A stretch of DNA of 64,000 nucleotides from the NCBI GenBank assembly GCA_049670505.1, contig JBATTK010000007.1, positions 27,428 through 91,427 on the forward strand, in the 5' to 3' direction. Numbering within the stretch: position 1 is the stretch's first letter; the number at the start of each line of letters is the position of its first letter. Source of the DNA: JBATTK01 sp049670505. GTDB lineage: Bacteria > Bacteroidota > Bacteroidia > Flavobacteriales > Flavobacteriaceae. The notes under the pieces were generated by a model, which worked only from the letters and a program-made list of their open reading frames with translations, had not been told where the DNA came from and did not search any database. Shown piece by piece: positions 34,811 through 44,201 of this stretch. The position numbers were made by a program, and so were the translations under genes.

Positions 34811-36055
34811 TTAATCTATTTTACGTTTTAGAAACCAAATGTCATTTAAACTAAAGTTTATGTTTATGGTGCTAAATCTTTCTTCTACCAATATCCCTTC
34901 TGTAGTACCGCGATTATTGGATGCAAAGGATATGTTTACTTTGGAGCGGGATCTATAGCCCAACGGGATTCCCAATCCGGCCGTAAAAGCATAACTATTA
35001 ACACTATTGTCATTGATCCTTAAATACCCCGTATCATAATTGAACCCGGCCCTAAACGCTATGCGTTCCCAAAATTTAAAGCTGTTTGCATCTACGGTAT
35101 ATTCTCCGCCGATCGCATACGTATACTGGTCCACAAACACCCCTACATTGTCCCTTTGATCGGTAGCGTTCCATAGCTTAACACTATAATCCAAATTTAT
35201 CCCAATATTCTTTTTGGGTCTAAAAACGATTCCGGTATTGATTTCGATGGGAAGGTCAAAATTGTCTAGATCTATATCGGTTTCCTCGTCTACGGTTGCA
35301 GGACTAAAATCCAATGTTTTTTGAACATCCCTATCCTGTGTCCCGGACAGGGAGGTAGGAAGGTTCATTGCAAGGCCAAAGCCGAATTTATCATTAAAAT
35401 CATATTGAAGGCCAAAGCCGAATTGGAACCCGTTGTATGTATTCTGTTCCGTAATGATCAACGAGCTTGCGCCGGCATTTAGTGCCTCACGTTCTTCGAT
35501 GGATCCGAACAAAAGGGAAATATTGGCACCGATTCTTAATCTTTCCATAAAGGAACGGCCATAGGAAAATCGTAATTCATTAAGCGCTCCTGACCCTAAA
35601 ACATTACTAGTAAATTGGTCCGTGGAACCTTCCACGTTGCTTTCAATTCCAATAAGGGAATAGCCTACATCGGTATACGGAACAATGGAAATTCCAAAAG
35701 AGGATTTTGAATCGATACTGGAAGCGATGGCAAGATTGGAAAAATTAGCGGCCAATCTTCTTTCCTCTGTATTCCTATTGGCAATAGTACTTATCTCCGC
35801 TAAAAACCCAAAATCGAGTATAAAGGTCTTTTCAGGGAAGGAACCATAGGAAGCAGGGTTCAAATTATTAATGAATCCATCTGCTCCCAAGGCATACCCG
35901 CCATTTCCCAAGGCACTGTTCTTTCCAATATTGGAACTGGTGGTAACACCCAGACCAAAAAGGGAATATGGGGAACCCGTTAGATTATTGGTCTGTGCAA
36001 AGCTGATAAGGGGAAAAGTGGATACCAATAGGCATGGTAGGAATCTATTCATCAT
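34811..36055 (-). CDS. Outer-membrane beta-barrel protein
   Basis: This 414-residue protein has a signal peptide ending ISFAQ and alternating amphipathic strands to the end. The pattern NLTGSPYSLFGLG near the mature N-terminus and NLNPASYGS near residue 65 are seen in flavobacterial FadL/OmpP1-like proteins of unknown substrate. It overlaps the DUF4270 gene by 11 bp, so these two are translationally coupled. Confidence 0.75.
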   Translation of the reverse strand: MMNRFLPCLLVSTFPLISFAQTNNLTGSPYSLFGLGVTTSSNIGKNSALGNGGYALGADGFINNLNPASYGSFPEKTFILDFGFLAEISTIANRNTEERRLAANFSNLAIASSIDSKSSFGISIVPYTDVGYSLIGIESNVEGSTDQFTSNVLGSGALNELRFSYGRSFMERLRIGANISLLFGSIEEREALNAGASSLIITEQNTYNGFQFGFGLQYDFNDKFGFGLAMNLPTSLSGTQDRDVQKTLDFSPATVDEETDIDLDNFDLPIEINTGIVFRPKKNIGINLDYSVKLWNATDQRDNVGVFVDQYTYAIGGEYTVDANSFKFWERIAFRAGFNYDTGYLRINDNSVNSYAFTAGLGIPLGYRSRSKVNISFASNNRGTTEGILVEERFSTININFSLNDIWFLKRKID

Positions 36056-37361
36056 AAATGGCGTAGGTAAGCGTTAGTTTAGCTTCAAAATCACGATTTT
36101 CTTCTCCTTGAAGTACAATTCTGTTCACGGTACTATTGTATTCCTCTGTGAAGAGCACCAACGAATTTTCTACAATTCTGGCTTCATTAAGCTTTTCATC
36201 GATGTAGATCCCGACCGGTATTTCATAAATGACATCATTAAATTCCTCTTGCTCGCCCGTAATCCTGCCAAGAACAACGGCAATTGATTGTATGGTGAGT
36301 GTTCCTACTTCAATGTTATTCTGGTCTAAAATATTCACGTTCAAAGAATCCCTAAGAGGTAGCGTATCATCATAGGAAGATCTAAGAGGTTTTAATTGTA
36401 AGTTGGCACTGAGCGTAGTACCTGTTCCCGGAATATCAAAAACTTTCCGTATGGTAGGGAATTCCACTTTGGTGGCATATCCTATTCCCGCTTGGATGTA
36501 GCTTAGATCTTGAGCATCTGTAGAAGGCAGGTCAATTTCCTGATCGATCAAACCTTCCAAACCTGTTCCCGAGACATCACTTATAATACTGTTAAACGCT
36601 TTTGGTTCCTCGGAAGACGGGCTGATGGAAAAATCGAGGAACTCTTCCTCATCCTCGAACTCTGTGGGTATCGAGTAAAAAAAACGCAGATACGTACGAT
36701 TTTGATCACGGGAAAAACCAATTATCGAAGCGTCTTCCCCGCTACCCGGTTGTAAACTGAAACCTTTGAAATTCTCCAATAGATCATCGATATCGTTGAT
36801 ATCGTTTTCTTGAATCAAACTAAAAATTTGTTGACCGAATTCTATTGGAATCGAAATGTGCAACGAATCTTCATCAAATGGTTCTGGCCTATAGTTTCGG
36901 GTAACTAGGGGATCCAAATCAAATTCCAAGGTGCTGGTGTTATAAAAAAAATCTTCCTCCGGTTGCACTTCCTCCGTAAGGAGATGCACATTAATTTGTG
37001 CCACCTGGGTGGTATCGTTATAAAAATAATGGTCATAACCAAGAACGAGTGCAACGCTATCCAATTCGGCATCATCAGGCAAATCATAGGCTTGGGGAGA
37101 AACTTCAAAATAGTTAGATGCCCTTACCCCTCCCATAAACTCGTCCGTGTACCCGCCAATCAATAATCTATCGCTACTAGAGGTATTGATGCTATCAAAC
37201 TTAAAAGTAGATAGTTTAACCGTGAAGGTATCCAATACGATCAATCTCACATTGGTATTGGTAAAATCCTGACCTACTTCCAAAGTAGGGATATCCGAAG
37301 TATCTACCGAACAGGCCAAAATTGTTATGAAGGTAAATAGAACACCAAAAACCTTTTTCAT
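36045..37361 (-). CDS. DUF4270 lipoprotein
   Basis: This protein starts at ATG 37361 (MKKVFGVLF), giving a lipoprotein signal with lipobox ILACS; an upstream ATG at 37397 would put 12 residues before the signal. The mature 438-residue protein matches the Bacteroidota DUF4270 family (TDIPTLEVGQDF-like opening, GGYTDEFMG near residue 75). DUF4270 proteins are surface or periplasmic lipoproteins of unknown function. It is the first gene of the six-gene efflux operon and diverges from the DUF6268/Kelch module. Confidence 0.85.
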   Translation of the reverse strand: MKKVFGVLFTFITILACSVDTSDIPTLEVGQDFTNTNVRLIVLDTFTVKLSTFKFDSINTSSSDRLLIGGYTDEFMGGVRASNYFEVSPQAYDLPDDAELDSVALVLGYDHYFYNDTTQVAQINVHLLTEEVQPEEDFFYNTSTLEFDLDPLVTRNYRPEPFDEDSLHISIPIEFGQQIFSLIQENDINDIDDLLENFKGFSLQPGSGEDASIIGFSRDQNRTYLRFFYSIPTEFEDEEEFLDFSISPSSEEPKAFNSIISDVSGTGLEGLIDQEIDLPSTDAQDLSYIQAGIGYATKVEFPTIRKVFDIPGTGTTLSANLQLKPLRSSYDDTLPLRDSLNVNILDQNNIEVGTLTIQSIAVVLGRITGEQEEFNDVIYEIPVGIYIDEKLNEARIVENSLVLFTEEYNSTVNRIVLQGEENRDFEAKLTLTYAIYDE

Positions 37362-37503
37362 TATTAAAATAGTTTTAATGCGCAAATTAAAGGGCATGCA
37401 AATGGATCCCGAAGTATTTTATACCGAGCGTAAAAATTCCTCTACCAATCTTTAAAATCTATCTACCAATACGGTACAGGGCTTCCGTCGATAAAATTTC
37501 CCG

Positions 37504-37539
37504 TTTGGTCTAGGGAAAACCAAATCCGGTATATATTTT
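37504..37539 (+). promoter_or_regulatory. Candidate promoter of the DUF6268-Kelch module
   Basis: TTTG at 37504-37507 and TATATTTT at 37532-37539 are plausible -33 and -7 elements in the 206-bp divergent gap. The spacing is a little long. Confidence 0.35.
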
Positions 37540-37567
37540 TTTCCAAGCTATTGTCTCAAAACTAGTT

Positions 37568-38497
37568 TTGGAAAAAATATTGGAATTGAAGTATAATTAT
37601 TATCTATTGTCTATGCTGTCCTTAATTTACGTTCCTACTTGGTGTCAAATGCCTGATCCCGGTGAATTGGGAAGGTTTGAATATAGTATGGTTCCCAGTT
37701 TGGGAGATACGGATCTAAGACAATATGGTATGCATCTTACCGGGGGAAAAAAGTTAAAATCCGGTATGGTGGGATTGGGACTATCCTATACCAAGCATGA
37801 ATTTTCCTTTTTTAATACGTTTCAAACTTTTGATGAATCCCTTTATGAAAACATACATACGGTAAGGGCCTCTTTTTTTTATCGGCGTATCCTAAATGAC
37901 TCCTGGTCCATGAACATTGGTGCTACCCCTACCCTCTCCGGGAACTTCAAGAATAATGTGAGTAGTGACGATCTGGTTTTTAACGTAAGGGCCATGGTTT
38001 CAAAAAAATGGAAAAGTGAAACAGGATTTTCCGTATTGAGCTTTGGGATAGGTTATGGAACTTTTTTTGGGGAACCCCAAATTCTTCCGGCATTTTCTTT
38101 TAGAAAAATCGTGAATAGGACATGGAGCTATTTTTTAGGGATTCCCACAACCGGGGTCAATTATAATTTTAATGAAAGACATTCCATTAGGGCAAGAGGG
38201 GCTTTTTCCGGGCTTTACGCCAATAATTCCGCAACCACTCCCTTTGAAGGTATAGGCAATCTTACAAACACGAAAATCAGGTACAACGGTGCCGATCTGG
38301 GATTGGAACATCACTATAGGATACAACCTAATTTCACTACGGTAATTAGAATGGGATACCTACTTGGAAATCGCCTTGAAATTCTGGATGAAGCTAACGA
38401 CCTCTTATACGATTTTGAACCCAATGGTTCGGCATATGTCTCCATAGGGCTAAAGTTTAACATAAATAAAACAATGAATGAAAATGGAAATCAATAG
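37568..38497 (+). CDS. DUF6268-family outer-membrane beta-barrel protein
   Basis: This 309-residue protein starts at TTG 37568; the signal peptide runs through LLSMLSLIYVPTWC and the mature protein begins QMPDPGELGRFEY. An internal ATG at 37613 would cut the signal short. Repeating beta strands with aromatic ends (YGMHLTGGKKL, IGYGTFFGEPQ, YLLGNRLEIL) match DUF6268. It is co-encoded with a Kelch lipoprotein, with a 20-bp overlap, and may present or partner it in the outer membrane. Function unknown. Confidence 0.75.
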   Translation: MEKILELKYNYYLLSMLSLIYVPTWCQMPDPGELGRFEYSMVPSLGDTDLRQYGMHLTGGKKLKSGMVGLGLSYTKHEFSFFNTFQTFDESLYENIHTVRASFFYRRILNDSWSMNIGATPTLSGNFKNNVSSDDLVFNVRAMVSKKWKSETGFSVLSFGIGYGTFFGEPQILPAFSFRKIVNRTWSYFLGIPTTGVNYNFNERHSIRARGAFSGLYANNSATTPFEGIGNLTNTKIRYNGADLGLEHHYRIQPNFTTVIRMGYLLGNRLEILDEANDLLYDFEPNGSAYVSIGLKFNINKTMNENGNQ

Positions 38498-39494
38498 TAA
38501 AGGAGTAATGAAATTAGTGTTGGGAATTACAGTTTTAATGGTATTCGCCATAGGGCTTGCATCCTGTTCTAACGACGACGACGACGATAAATTCGGAAAT
38601 TGGGTTGACCGGTCTATATTCGATGGTACTCCCCGAAGTGGAGCCGCTGCATTTACTATAGGAAACAAAGGGTATATGGGAACCGGCTTTGATGGGGACG
38701 ATAGATTAACGGATTTTTGGGTATATGATATGGATGGGAATTTCTGGAGCCAGTTAGCGAGTTTTCCAGGGGTTGAAAGAAGTTCTACCGCCTCGTTTAC
38801 AATCAATGGCAATGGATATGTAGGGCTAGGTTTTGATGGTGACAACGAATTGGCGGATTTCTATCGTTACAATGTTTCCTCCAACCTATGGGATTCCATA
38901 GCACCTTTTGGAGGTAACGCGCGCCGGGGGGCCACGGCTTTTAATTCCGAAACCAACGGTTATGTAGGTACTGGTTTTGATGGCGACAATGATAGAAAGG
39001 ATTTTTGGAAATATAACCCTTCGGACGATACTTGGGCCGAGCTCGTAGGATTTGGAGGCAACAAGAGAAGGGACGCCTCGGTTTTTAGTATCGGGGAAAA
39101 TGTATATCTAGGGACAGGGGTCTCCAATGGGTTAAACCAAACGGACTTTTGGGTGTTTAATCTAAGTAGCGAATCGTGGAGCCCTCTTCTAGATTTGGAC
39201 GATGACGACGATTACAACATTGTTAGAAACAACGCCGTGGGATTCAGTATAGGAGACAAAGGATATTTTGCAACAGGTGATAGCGGTAGCAGTGCATCGG
39301 TAGATGTTTGGGAATATGATCCGGCAACAGATCTTTGGGAAGAGAAAACAGAATATGAGGGATTTGCAAGACAAGGGGCGATTGCATTTTATAATGGAGC
39401 CCGCGCCTTTTTGGGACTGGGAAGAAGTGGAACCTTGTATTTGGACGACAATAGGGAATTCTTCCCCAACCAAGAGGAGGACGAGGACGACTAA
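38478..39494 (+). CDS. Kelch-repeat surface lipoprotein
   Basis: This 338-residue beta-propeller lipoprotein has a signal ending IGLASC followed by SNDDDDDK. An acidic run right after the lipid cysteine is the lipoprotein-export signal of flavobacteria, so the protein is probably on the cell surface. About six Kelch-like blades of roughly 47 residues carry GYxGxGFDGDN and DFWxYxxxxxxW motifs. The C-terminus is acidic (EEDEDD). A nearer ATG (MKLVLGITV, 38508) is an alternative start. The overlap with the barrel gene suggests a functional pair. Confidence 0.85.
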   Translation: MKMEINSKGVMKLVLGITVLMVFAIGLASCSNDDDDDKFGNWVDRSIFDGTPRSGAAAFTIGNKGYMGTGFDGDDRLTDFWVYDMDGNFWSQLASFPGVERSSTASFTINGNGYVGLGFDGDNELADFYRYNVSSNLWDSIAPFGGNARRGATAFNSETNGYVGTGFDGDNDRKDFWKYNPSDDTWAELVGFGGNKRRDASVFSIGENVYLGTGVSNGLNQTDFWVFNLSSESWSPLLDLDDDDDYNIVRNNAVGFSIGDKGYFATGDSGSSASVDVWEYDPATDLWEEKTEYEGFARQGAIAFYNGARAFLGLGRSGTLYLDDNREFFPNQEEDEDD

Positions 39495-39602
39495 TATGTA
39501 AAGTAATACAAATACATACGTAAGGTAGTTTTTTGAGTAGAGTTGATTGAGTGTTGAAGGAAACTGGCCCTTCATAAATAAATGTAGGGCCAGTACATTA
39601 GT

Positions 39603-39953
39603 ATGGGAAATACGGTAAAACATATCATAGCCTTAGTAATCGTTGGAATAGTAGTAATTCTAATCGGTATTCTCATGGAAACTATTCCCATAGAAAACAG
39701 GTCGTTGAACGAAGGCTATGCATTGGAAATTGTGAAACAAGGAAGCAATGCCTGGTCCTATAAAATATATTATGGCGGGGAGCTACAGATAAAACAGGAA
39801 TTTATTCCCGGAGTATCGGGCAACAAACATTTCTTTTCGGAGGAAGAGGCGGAACGGATCGGAATATTGGTCTTGGAAAGGCTTTCAAACCGGGAGTCCC
39901 CAACAGTTACCGAAGAGGATTTACGAAAAAATGCAATTACTTATAAAAATTGA
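39603..39953 (+). CDS. DUF4907-family membrane-anchored protein
   Basis: This 116-residue protein has one N-terminal membrane helix (IIALVIVGIVVILIGILM) and a short extracytoplasmic domain with GYALEIVKQGSNAWSYKI, then KQEFIPGVSGNKHFFS and EEEAERIG, the recognisable DUF4907 pattern. DUF4907 proteins are often next to Kelch proteins in Bacteroidota. The gene overlaps the kinase gene by 23 bp, so it may be a signalling partner. Confidence 0.8.
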   Translation: MGNTVKHIIALVIVGIVVILIGILMETIPIENRSLNEGYALEIVKQGSNAWSYKIYYGGELQIKQEFIPGVSGNKHFFSEEEAERIGILVLERLSNRESPTVTEEDLRKNAITYKN

Positions 39954-41010
39954 GTATCTTTTTTCGACTACAAAAAAAGATGTCTTGAAAAAACCATATC
40001 GTATTAAAGAAATCTACATTCATATTACCGTTTGGTTTTGTTTGCTCTTATTCCCTATGGGGATTTCATACGTTCAATTGGGCAACTTTGAAACGGGATT
40101 CCTATACAGGATGCTTTTGACTCCTATTTTGGTCTATATGAATTACCTTGTTTTGGTTCCCAAACTCTTACTGCGAAGGAGAGTGAGCGCTTATATGGTG
40201 ATTTCTATTTTGATGTTGGTGGTTTTCAACATTTCGGCCAATACGTTCCTTCCTTCCCCTCCTTTTGATACCATGCCGGAATTTTCCGAACTGGCCAAGA
40301 TCGCCCCGATCAAGAATTTACCTTATGTCATGACCGCAATAACATCTTTATCTTTTTTCCTCTTAGGGGGAATTTTAGGGCTTACCAAGGATTTCTACAA
40401 AAGGGAAAACAGAAATAAGGAAAAGGAGGCGCGAAGAAAGGAAACCGAACTTCAATTTCTAAGGGCGCAGTTGAACCCGCACTTTTTGTTCAATTCATTA
40501 AATAGTATCTATTCTTTGGTCAGGAACAAATCCAATGAAGCCCCGGAAGCTGTCATTACCTTATCCGAATTGATGCGCTATATGCTGTATGAGGCCAAAC
40601 AGGAATCGGTCCCTTTAATAAAGGAAATAGATTATATCAAAAATTTTGTGGCCCTCCAGATTTTACGACTTTCCGATAGTGAAAACGTGAAGCTTAAAAT
40701 TTCGGGTGATTATAATAACAAAACGATACCACCATTGCTATTAATACCTTTTGTTGAAAACGCTTTTAAATATGGAACGGATTTTAAGGGGAAAACGGAC
40801 GTGAACATGTATTTTGATATTACCGATGACAAACTGCTCTTTAAGATCAAAAATAAGATAGGCCCTTACCGAAAAGATATCTCAAATTCCGGAATTGGCC
40901 TAGAGAATATTAAAACGAGGTTAGAACTGCTATTTCCAAAATCGCATATGCTGCATATTATCAAGAAAAATGGATACTATGACGTTGCCTTGGAGTTAAC
41001 TACCCTCTAA
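39931..41010 (+). CDS. LytS-type sensor histidine kinase
   Basis: This 359-residue kinase has four membrane helices (about 31-50, 61-80, 86-105, 133-152) with no sizeable extracytoplasmic sensor domain. The His_kinase domain has the phospho-acceptor His184 in LNPHFLFNSLNSIY and the N-box PFVENAFKYG, followed by a GIGLENIKTRL ATP lid. Without its own large sensor domain, it probably reads the state of a partner protein, for which DUF4907 is the natural candidate. Confidence 0.92.
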   Translation: MQLLIKIEYLFSTTKKDVLKKPYRIKEIYIHITVWFCLLLFPMGISYVQLGNFETGFLYRMLLTPILVYMNYLVLVPKLLLRRRVSAYMVISILMLVVFNISANTFLPSPPFDTMPEFSELAKIAPIKNLPYVMTAITSLSFFLLGGILGLTKDFYKRENRNKEKEARRKETELQFLRAQLNPHFLFNSLNSIYSLVRNKSNEAPEAVITLSELMRYMLYEAKQESVPLIKEIDYIKNFVALQILRLSDSENVKLKISGDYNNKTIPPLLLIPFVENAFKYGTDFKGKTDVNMYFDITDDKLLFKIKNKIGPYRKDISNSGIGLENIKTRLELLFPKSHMLHIIKKNGYYDVALELTTL

Positions 41011-41021
41011 AATCAGAAAAT

Positions 41022-41750
41022 ATGAACTGTGTAATTATCGATGATGAACCTTTGGCCCTTGGTATTATTCAATCGTACTGCGAGGAATTAGGGGGGCTGC
41101 AAATAGTAGGGACCTTTACAAATCCGCTCGAGGCCATGGAAATACTGCAGGATGAGCAGATAGATCTTGTGTTCCTGGATATAGAAATGCCTCAAATAAG
41201 TGGGATAGAGTTTGTAAAATCGATGGAACGTAAGCCGCTTTTCATATTTACTACTGCTTATCCCCAATATGCGATCGAAGGGTTTGAGTTAAATGCGGTA
41301 GATTATCTGGTAAAACCAATTCCGTTTGCACGCTTTGTAAAATCCATAAACAGGACAAAGGAAATATATGAACTTCGGACCAAGTTAAATGCGGTCAAGG
41401 GCAATGTAACATCTGCAGGTGGAAACACAGTTGCGGAGCATCAATTCATATTTGTAAAATCGGATTATGACAATGTAAAAATAAAACTTCAAGATATAAA
41501 ATACATACAGGGCCTAAAGGATTATTTAAAAATACATACGCATGAAGGCAGGCCCATATTGACCTTAATGAATTTTAGGGAAATAGAGATTAAATTACCG
41601 CAGAACAATTTTTTAAGGGTCCATCGGTCCTTTATCGTCAATATTAATTGCATAGATGCCGTACAACGCACTAAAATAGTTATAGATAAAATCCGTATTC
41701 CCATAGGGGAAAGTTACAAGGATGAGTTTATGAGGAGGGTGGGGATCTAA
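41022..41750 (+). CDS. LytTR-family response regulator
   Basis: This 242-residue regulator pairs with the preceding kinase, 11 bp upstream. The receiver domain has DDE at 7-9, phospho-acceptor Asp53 in FLDIEMP, Thr/Lys switch residues (TTAYPQYA, VKPI) and a C-terminal LytTR DNA-binding domain (about 140-240, with KYIQGLKDYLKIHT and RVHRSFIVNI). Targets are unknown; the module itself is the first guess. Confidence 0.95.
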   Translation: MNCVIIDDEPLALGIIQSYCEELGGLQIVGTFTNPLEAMEILQDEQIDLVFLDIEMPQISGIEFVKSMERKPLFIFTTAYPQYAIEGFELNAVDYLVKPIPFARFVKSINRTKEIYELRTKLNAVKGNVTSAGGNTVAEHQFIFVKSDYDNVKIKLQDIKYIQGLKDYLKIHTHEGRPILTLMNFREIEIKLPQNNFLRVHRSFIVNINCIDAVQRTKIVIDKIRIPIGESYKDEFMRRVGI

Positions 41751-41793
41751 AATCTGCCCTTACGATAACCACTAACAAAAAACTAGGGGAAAA

Positions 41794-42063
41794 TTAGTCG
41801 ATAGCAAATATTCCATAAGAAAAGGAGGATTTTGACTTGATCTTAATTTTATTTTCCTCCTTGGTTATTTTTTCTACTGAAATCCCATTCCCCAAAATAG
41901 GCTTCAACAGGCTTTGAGATTCTAAACGTAACAGTTCGGTCTTAAAATAATCACTTTCCGTATGCTCACGAAACAGGAGTAGAAACGAAGGCTTATATTT
42001 AATGTAGCTTACAAATCCCGTCCAGGAAAAACCGGAAGGCTCATTTCCAAAAGCTTTTAACAA
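41794..42063 (-). CDS. Possible small or remnant ORF
   Basis: This minus-strand frame of 89 codons begins at TTG and reads like a real sequence (KAFGNEPSGFSWTGF, then KYKPSFLLLFREHTESDYFKT), but no family is recognised and no ATG is available. Upstream on the same strand a different frame also reads well up to 42074 (HKVERQAEKIIDIFQNSL), so this may be the distal part of a gene broken by a one-base frameshift near 42070. Confidence 0.3.
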   Translation of the reverse strand: MLKAFGNEPSGFSWTGFVSYIKYKPSFLLLFREHTESDYFKTELLRLESQSLLKPILGNGISVEKITKEENKIKIKSKSSFSYGIFAID

Positions 42064-42212
42064 CCCCCTTTTAGAGACTGTTTTGAAATATGTCGATTAT
42101 TTTTTCTGCCTGCCTTTCCACTTTGTGTGCGTATCCAACTGATCCAAGTCATTTTTCACAAATATGCTTTTTGATACTTTCGCTTAGCTGAAAAATGATA
42201 CGTTAAAATAAA

Positions 42213-43004
42213 ATGAAAAAAAAGTATTTGTTATTTTTTTTATTGCTATCCACATTTTTAATTCAAAATTGTACCATGGTAAAAATAGCTGTTAGTGAAA
42301 AGCGAAATCCCGTTCCCCAAAGTTATAACTTTGGAAAAAGTGGCACGATTACTACATGGGGAGCCATTAAGGTAAATAAGTCCCACTTTTTTCCATCGAG
42401 TTTCCAAATTAAAACCCAGGAAAAAGTACTTTATATTGACCCGGTAGCCATTGAAAGTTCGGAAAAGGCAGATTTTATCTTTCTGACGCATGCACACCCC
42501 GATCATTTTTCGATACCCGATATAGGCAAGCTAATAAAGCCCGAGACCATTATTGTTTGCCCCAAAGGAGTCGCCAAGAAACTTTCCAAATTCACCAATG
42601 AAATAAAGATTGTTACACCGGGGGATATTATCCAATTCGAAAACATCGTATGTGAAGCAACTTATGCGTACAATACAAAATCGGTTTTCCTATGGATCAA
42701 GGCACATCCCAAATCAAGCGATAATGTGGGTTATGTCATCACGTTGGATAAGAACATACAAATATATCATGCCGGGGACACGGATTACGTTCCGGAGCTG
42801 TCATCCATAAAAAATATTGATATCGCTATGGTCCCTATCGGAGGCGACAATCTAACCATGAACATAGAAGAAGCCGCAAAAATAATAAATGACATTCAAC
42901 CGGAATTGGTGATACCGATGCACTATGAAATGAAGAACAGCAAGGAGGTAGCTACTTTCAAAAGTCTGATCAATGATGTTATTCAGCTGGAAACCCTTCA
43001 CTGA
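42213..43004 (+). CDS. Metallo-beta-lactamase-fold lipoprotein (UlaG-like)
   Basis: This 263-residue protein carries a lipoprotein signal (FLIQNC) and a single MBL domain with the metal-binding THAHPDHFS (about residue 91), HAGDTD (about 190) and PMHYEMK (about 239), the layout of the UlaG/YfnK-like hydrolases. It would hydrolyse a small substrate outside the cytoplasm. Its own promoter should lie in the 149-bp gap upstream. No operon partner. Confidence 0.88.
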   Translation: MKKKYLLFFLLLSTFLIQNCTMVKIAVSEKRNPVPQSYNFGKSGTITTWGAIKVNKSHFFPSSFQIKTQEKVLYIDPVAIESSEKADFIFLTHAHPDHFSIPDIGKLIKPETIIVCPKGVAKKLSKFTNEIKIVTPGDIIQFENIVCEATYAYNTKSVFLWIKAHPKSSDNVGYVITLDKNIQIYHAGDTDYVPELSSIKNIDIAMVPIGGDNLTMNIEEAAKIINDIQPELVIPMHYEMKNSKEVATFKSLINDVIQLETLH

Positions 43005-43031
43005 AGTAGGTCTAATTAATTGTTTACGAAT

Positions 43032-43063
43032 TTTCCGGTGGCTGAGCATGTCGAAGCCGGAAA
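43032..43063. repeat. REP-like hairpin element
   Basis: TTTCCGG (43032-43038) and CCGGAAA (43057-43063) flank a core GGCTGAGCATGTCGAAGCC (43040-43058). That core is close to the GGCTGAGCTTGTCGAAGCC word found as dispersed repetitive palindromes in many bacterial genomes. It lies just after the metallo-hydrolase stop, where such elements often sit. Confidence 0.6.
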
Positions 43064-43179
43064 TACTTATAATCAATTATCTTTGGGGTATGGCAGGAAA
43101 GTTTCCTGCACAAATGTCCGCAACCAAGGCCTATTAGCACTAAACGGAAATCATGGACTTTTGTAACATTTGACAAAAA

Positions 43180-44103
43180 ATGATAATTACCGAAAATGAA
43201 ATAGAAAAAGATTACATCCGCCGAATTAATTGGGCTTTAAAATTTATTGATGATAACCTGGACTCGGAATTATCGTTAGAAACCGTTTCCAAAATAGCGC
43301 TATACTCCCCATTTCATTTTCATCGAATTTTTAAAGCTGTCATTGGGGAAACATTAAACTCGTATATCATTAGAAGGCGTATTGAAAAAACAGCGTCCGT
43401 TTTAATGCACAAAAAGGAAACAAATATTACCGAGCTTTCCCTCCAATATGGTTTCAACAGTAATTCTTCGTTTACCAGGGCCTTCAAAAAGTTTTATGGG
43501 GTAAGTCCGTCTGAATTCAAAAAGCAAAATCCAAGTAGATTTAGCAAGATTAGTAAAGTCCAAAGCAAGAATGGACAAGAGAATCAAATCTTTGAAAAAT
43601 ACATTTGCAACATTGATAACCATCTAAATTGGATTAAAATGAATGCAAAAATTGAAATTAAAGAAATGCCCAAATTGAATTTGGCAGGTATTACACACCT
43701 AGGAACAAACGGAATTGAAAATGCTTTTGAAAGACTGACAAAATGGGCAAATACAAAAGGGCTATTGCAGCACCCTGAAACAAAAATGGCGAGAGTTTTT
43801 TATGATAGCTTTAAAATAACCGCACCGGATAAAGTGCGTATGAGTATTTGCTTGCTGACCAATGAACCCCTTGAAGTCGGGGGCGAAATTAATAGGGTAA
43901 CTATTCATAAGGGAAAGTGTATTGTTGGCAGTTTTGAAATAACGCCAAACGATTTTGAAAAATCATGGAGCGGCTTATTTATTTGGATGAACGAAAACGG
44001 GTATAAAAAAAGGGAAGAAAATCCATTTGAAATATATCACAATGATTTCAGAAAGCATCCTGAAAACAAGTTTATTGTGGATTTGTACATCCCGATTGAA
44101 TAA
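43180..44103 (+). CDS. AraC-family regulator with GyrI-like effector domain
   Basis: This 307-residue regulator has an N-terminal AraC double helix-turn-helix (about 15-115; SLETVSKIALYSPFHFHRIFK and ELSLQYGFNSNSSFTRAFKKFYGVSP) followed by a GyrI-like/BmrR-type small-molecule-binding domain (about 150-307). This arrangement, like Rob and SoxS relatives, usually senses hydrophobic or drug-like compounds. No adjacent target is obvious. Confidence 0.92.
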   Translation: MIITENEIEKDYIRRINWALKFIDDNLDSELSLETVSKIALYSPFHFHRIFKAVIGETLNSYIIRRRIEKTASVLMHKKETNITELSLQYGFNSNSSFTRAFKKFYGVSPSEFKKQNPSRFSKISKVQSKNGQENQIFEKYICNIDNHLNWIKMNAKIEIKEMPKLNLAGITHLGTNGIENAFERLTKWANTKGLLQHPETKMARVFYDSFKITAPDKVRMSICLLTNEPLEVGGEINRVTIHKGKCIVGSFEITPNDFEKSWSGLFIWMNENGYKKREENPFEIYHNDFRKHPENKFIVDLYIPIE

Positions 44104-44201
44104 AAATGCGGTACAACAATAAATCAAGGACGGAAAAGTAGTACCATTGTATGGGCTGCTTTCCTTATACTTAAATATTGAGCTTACCTTAAAAATATAA
44201 G

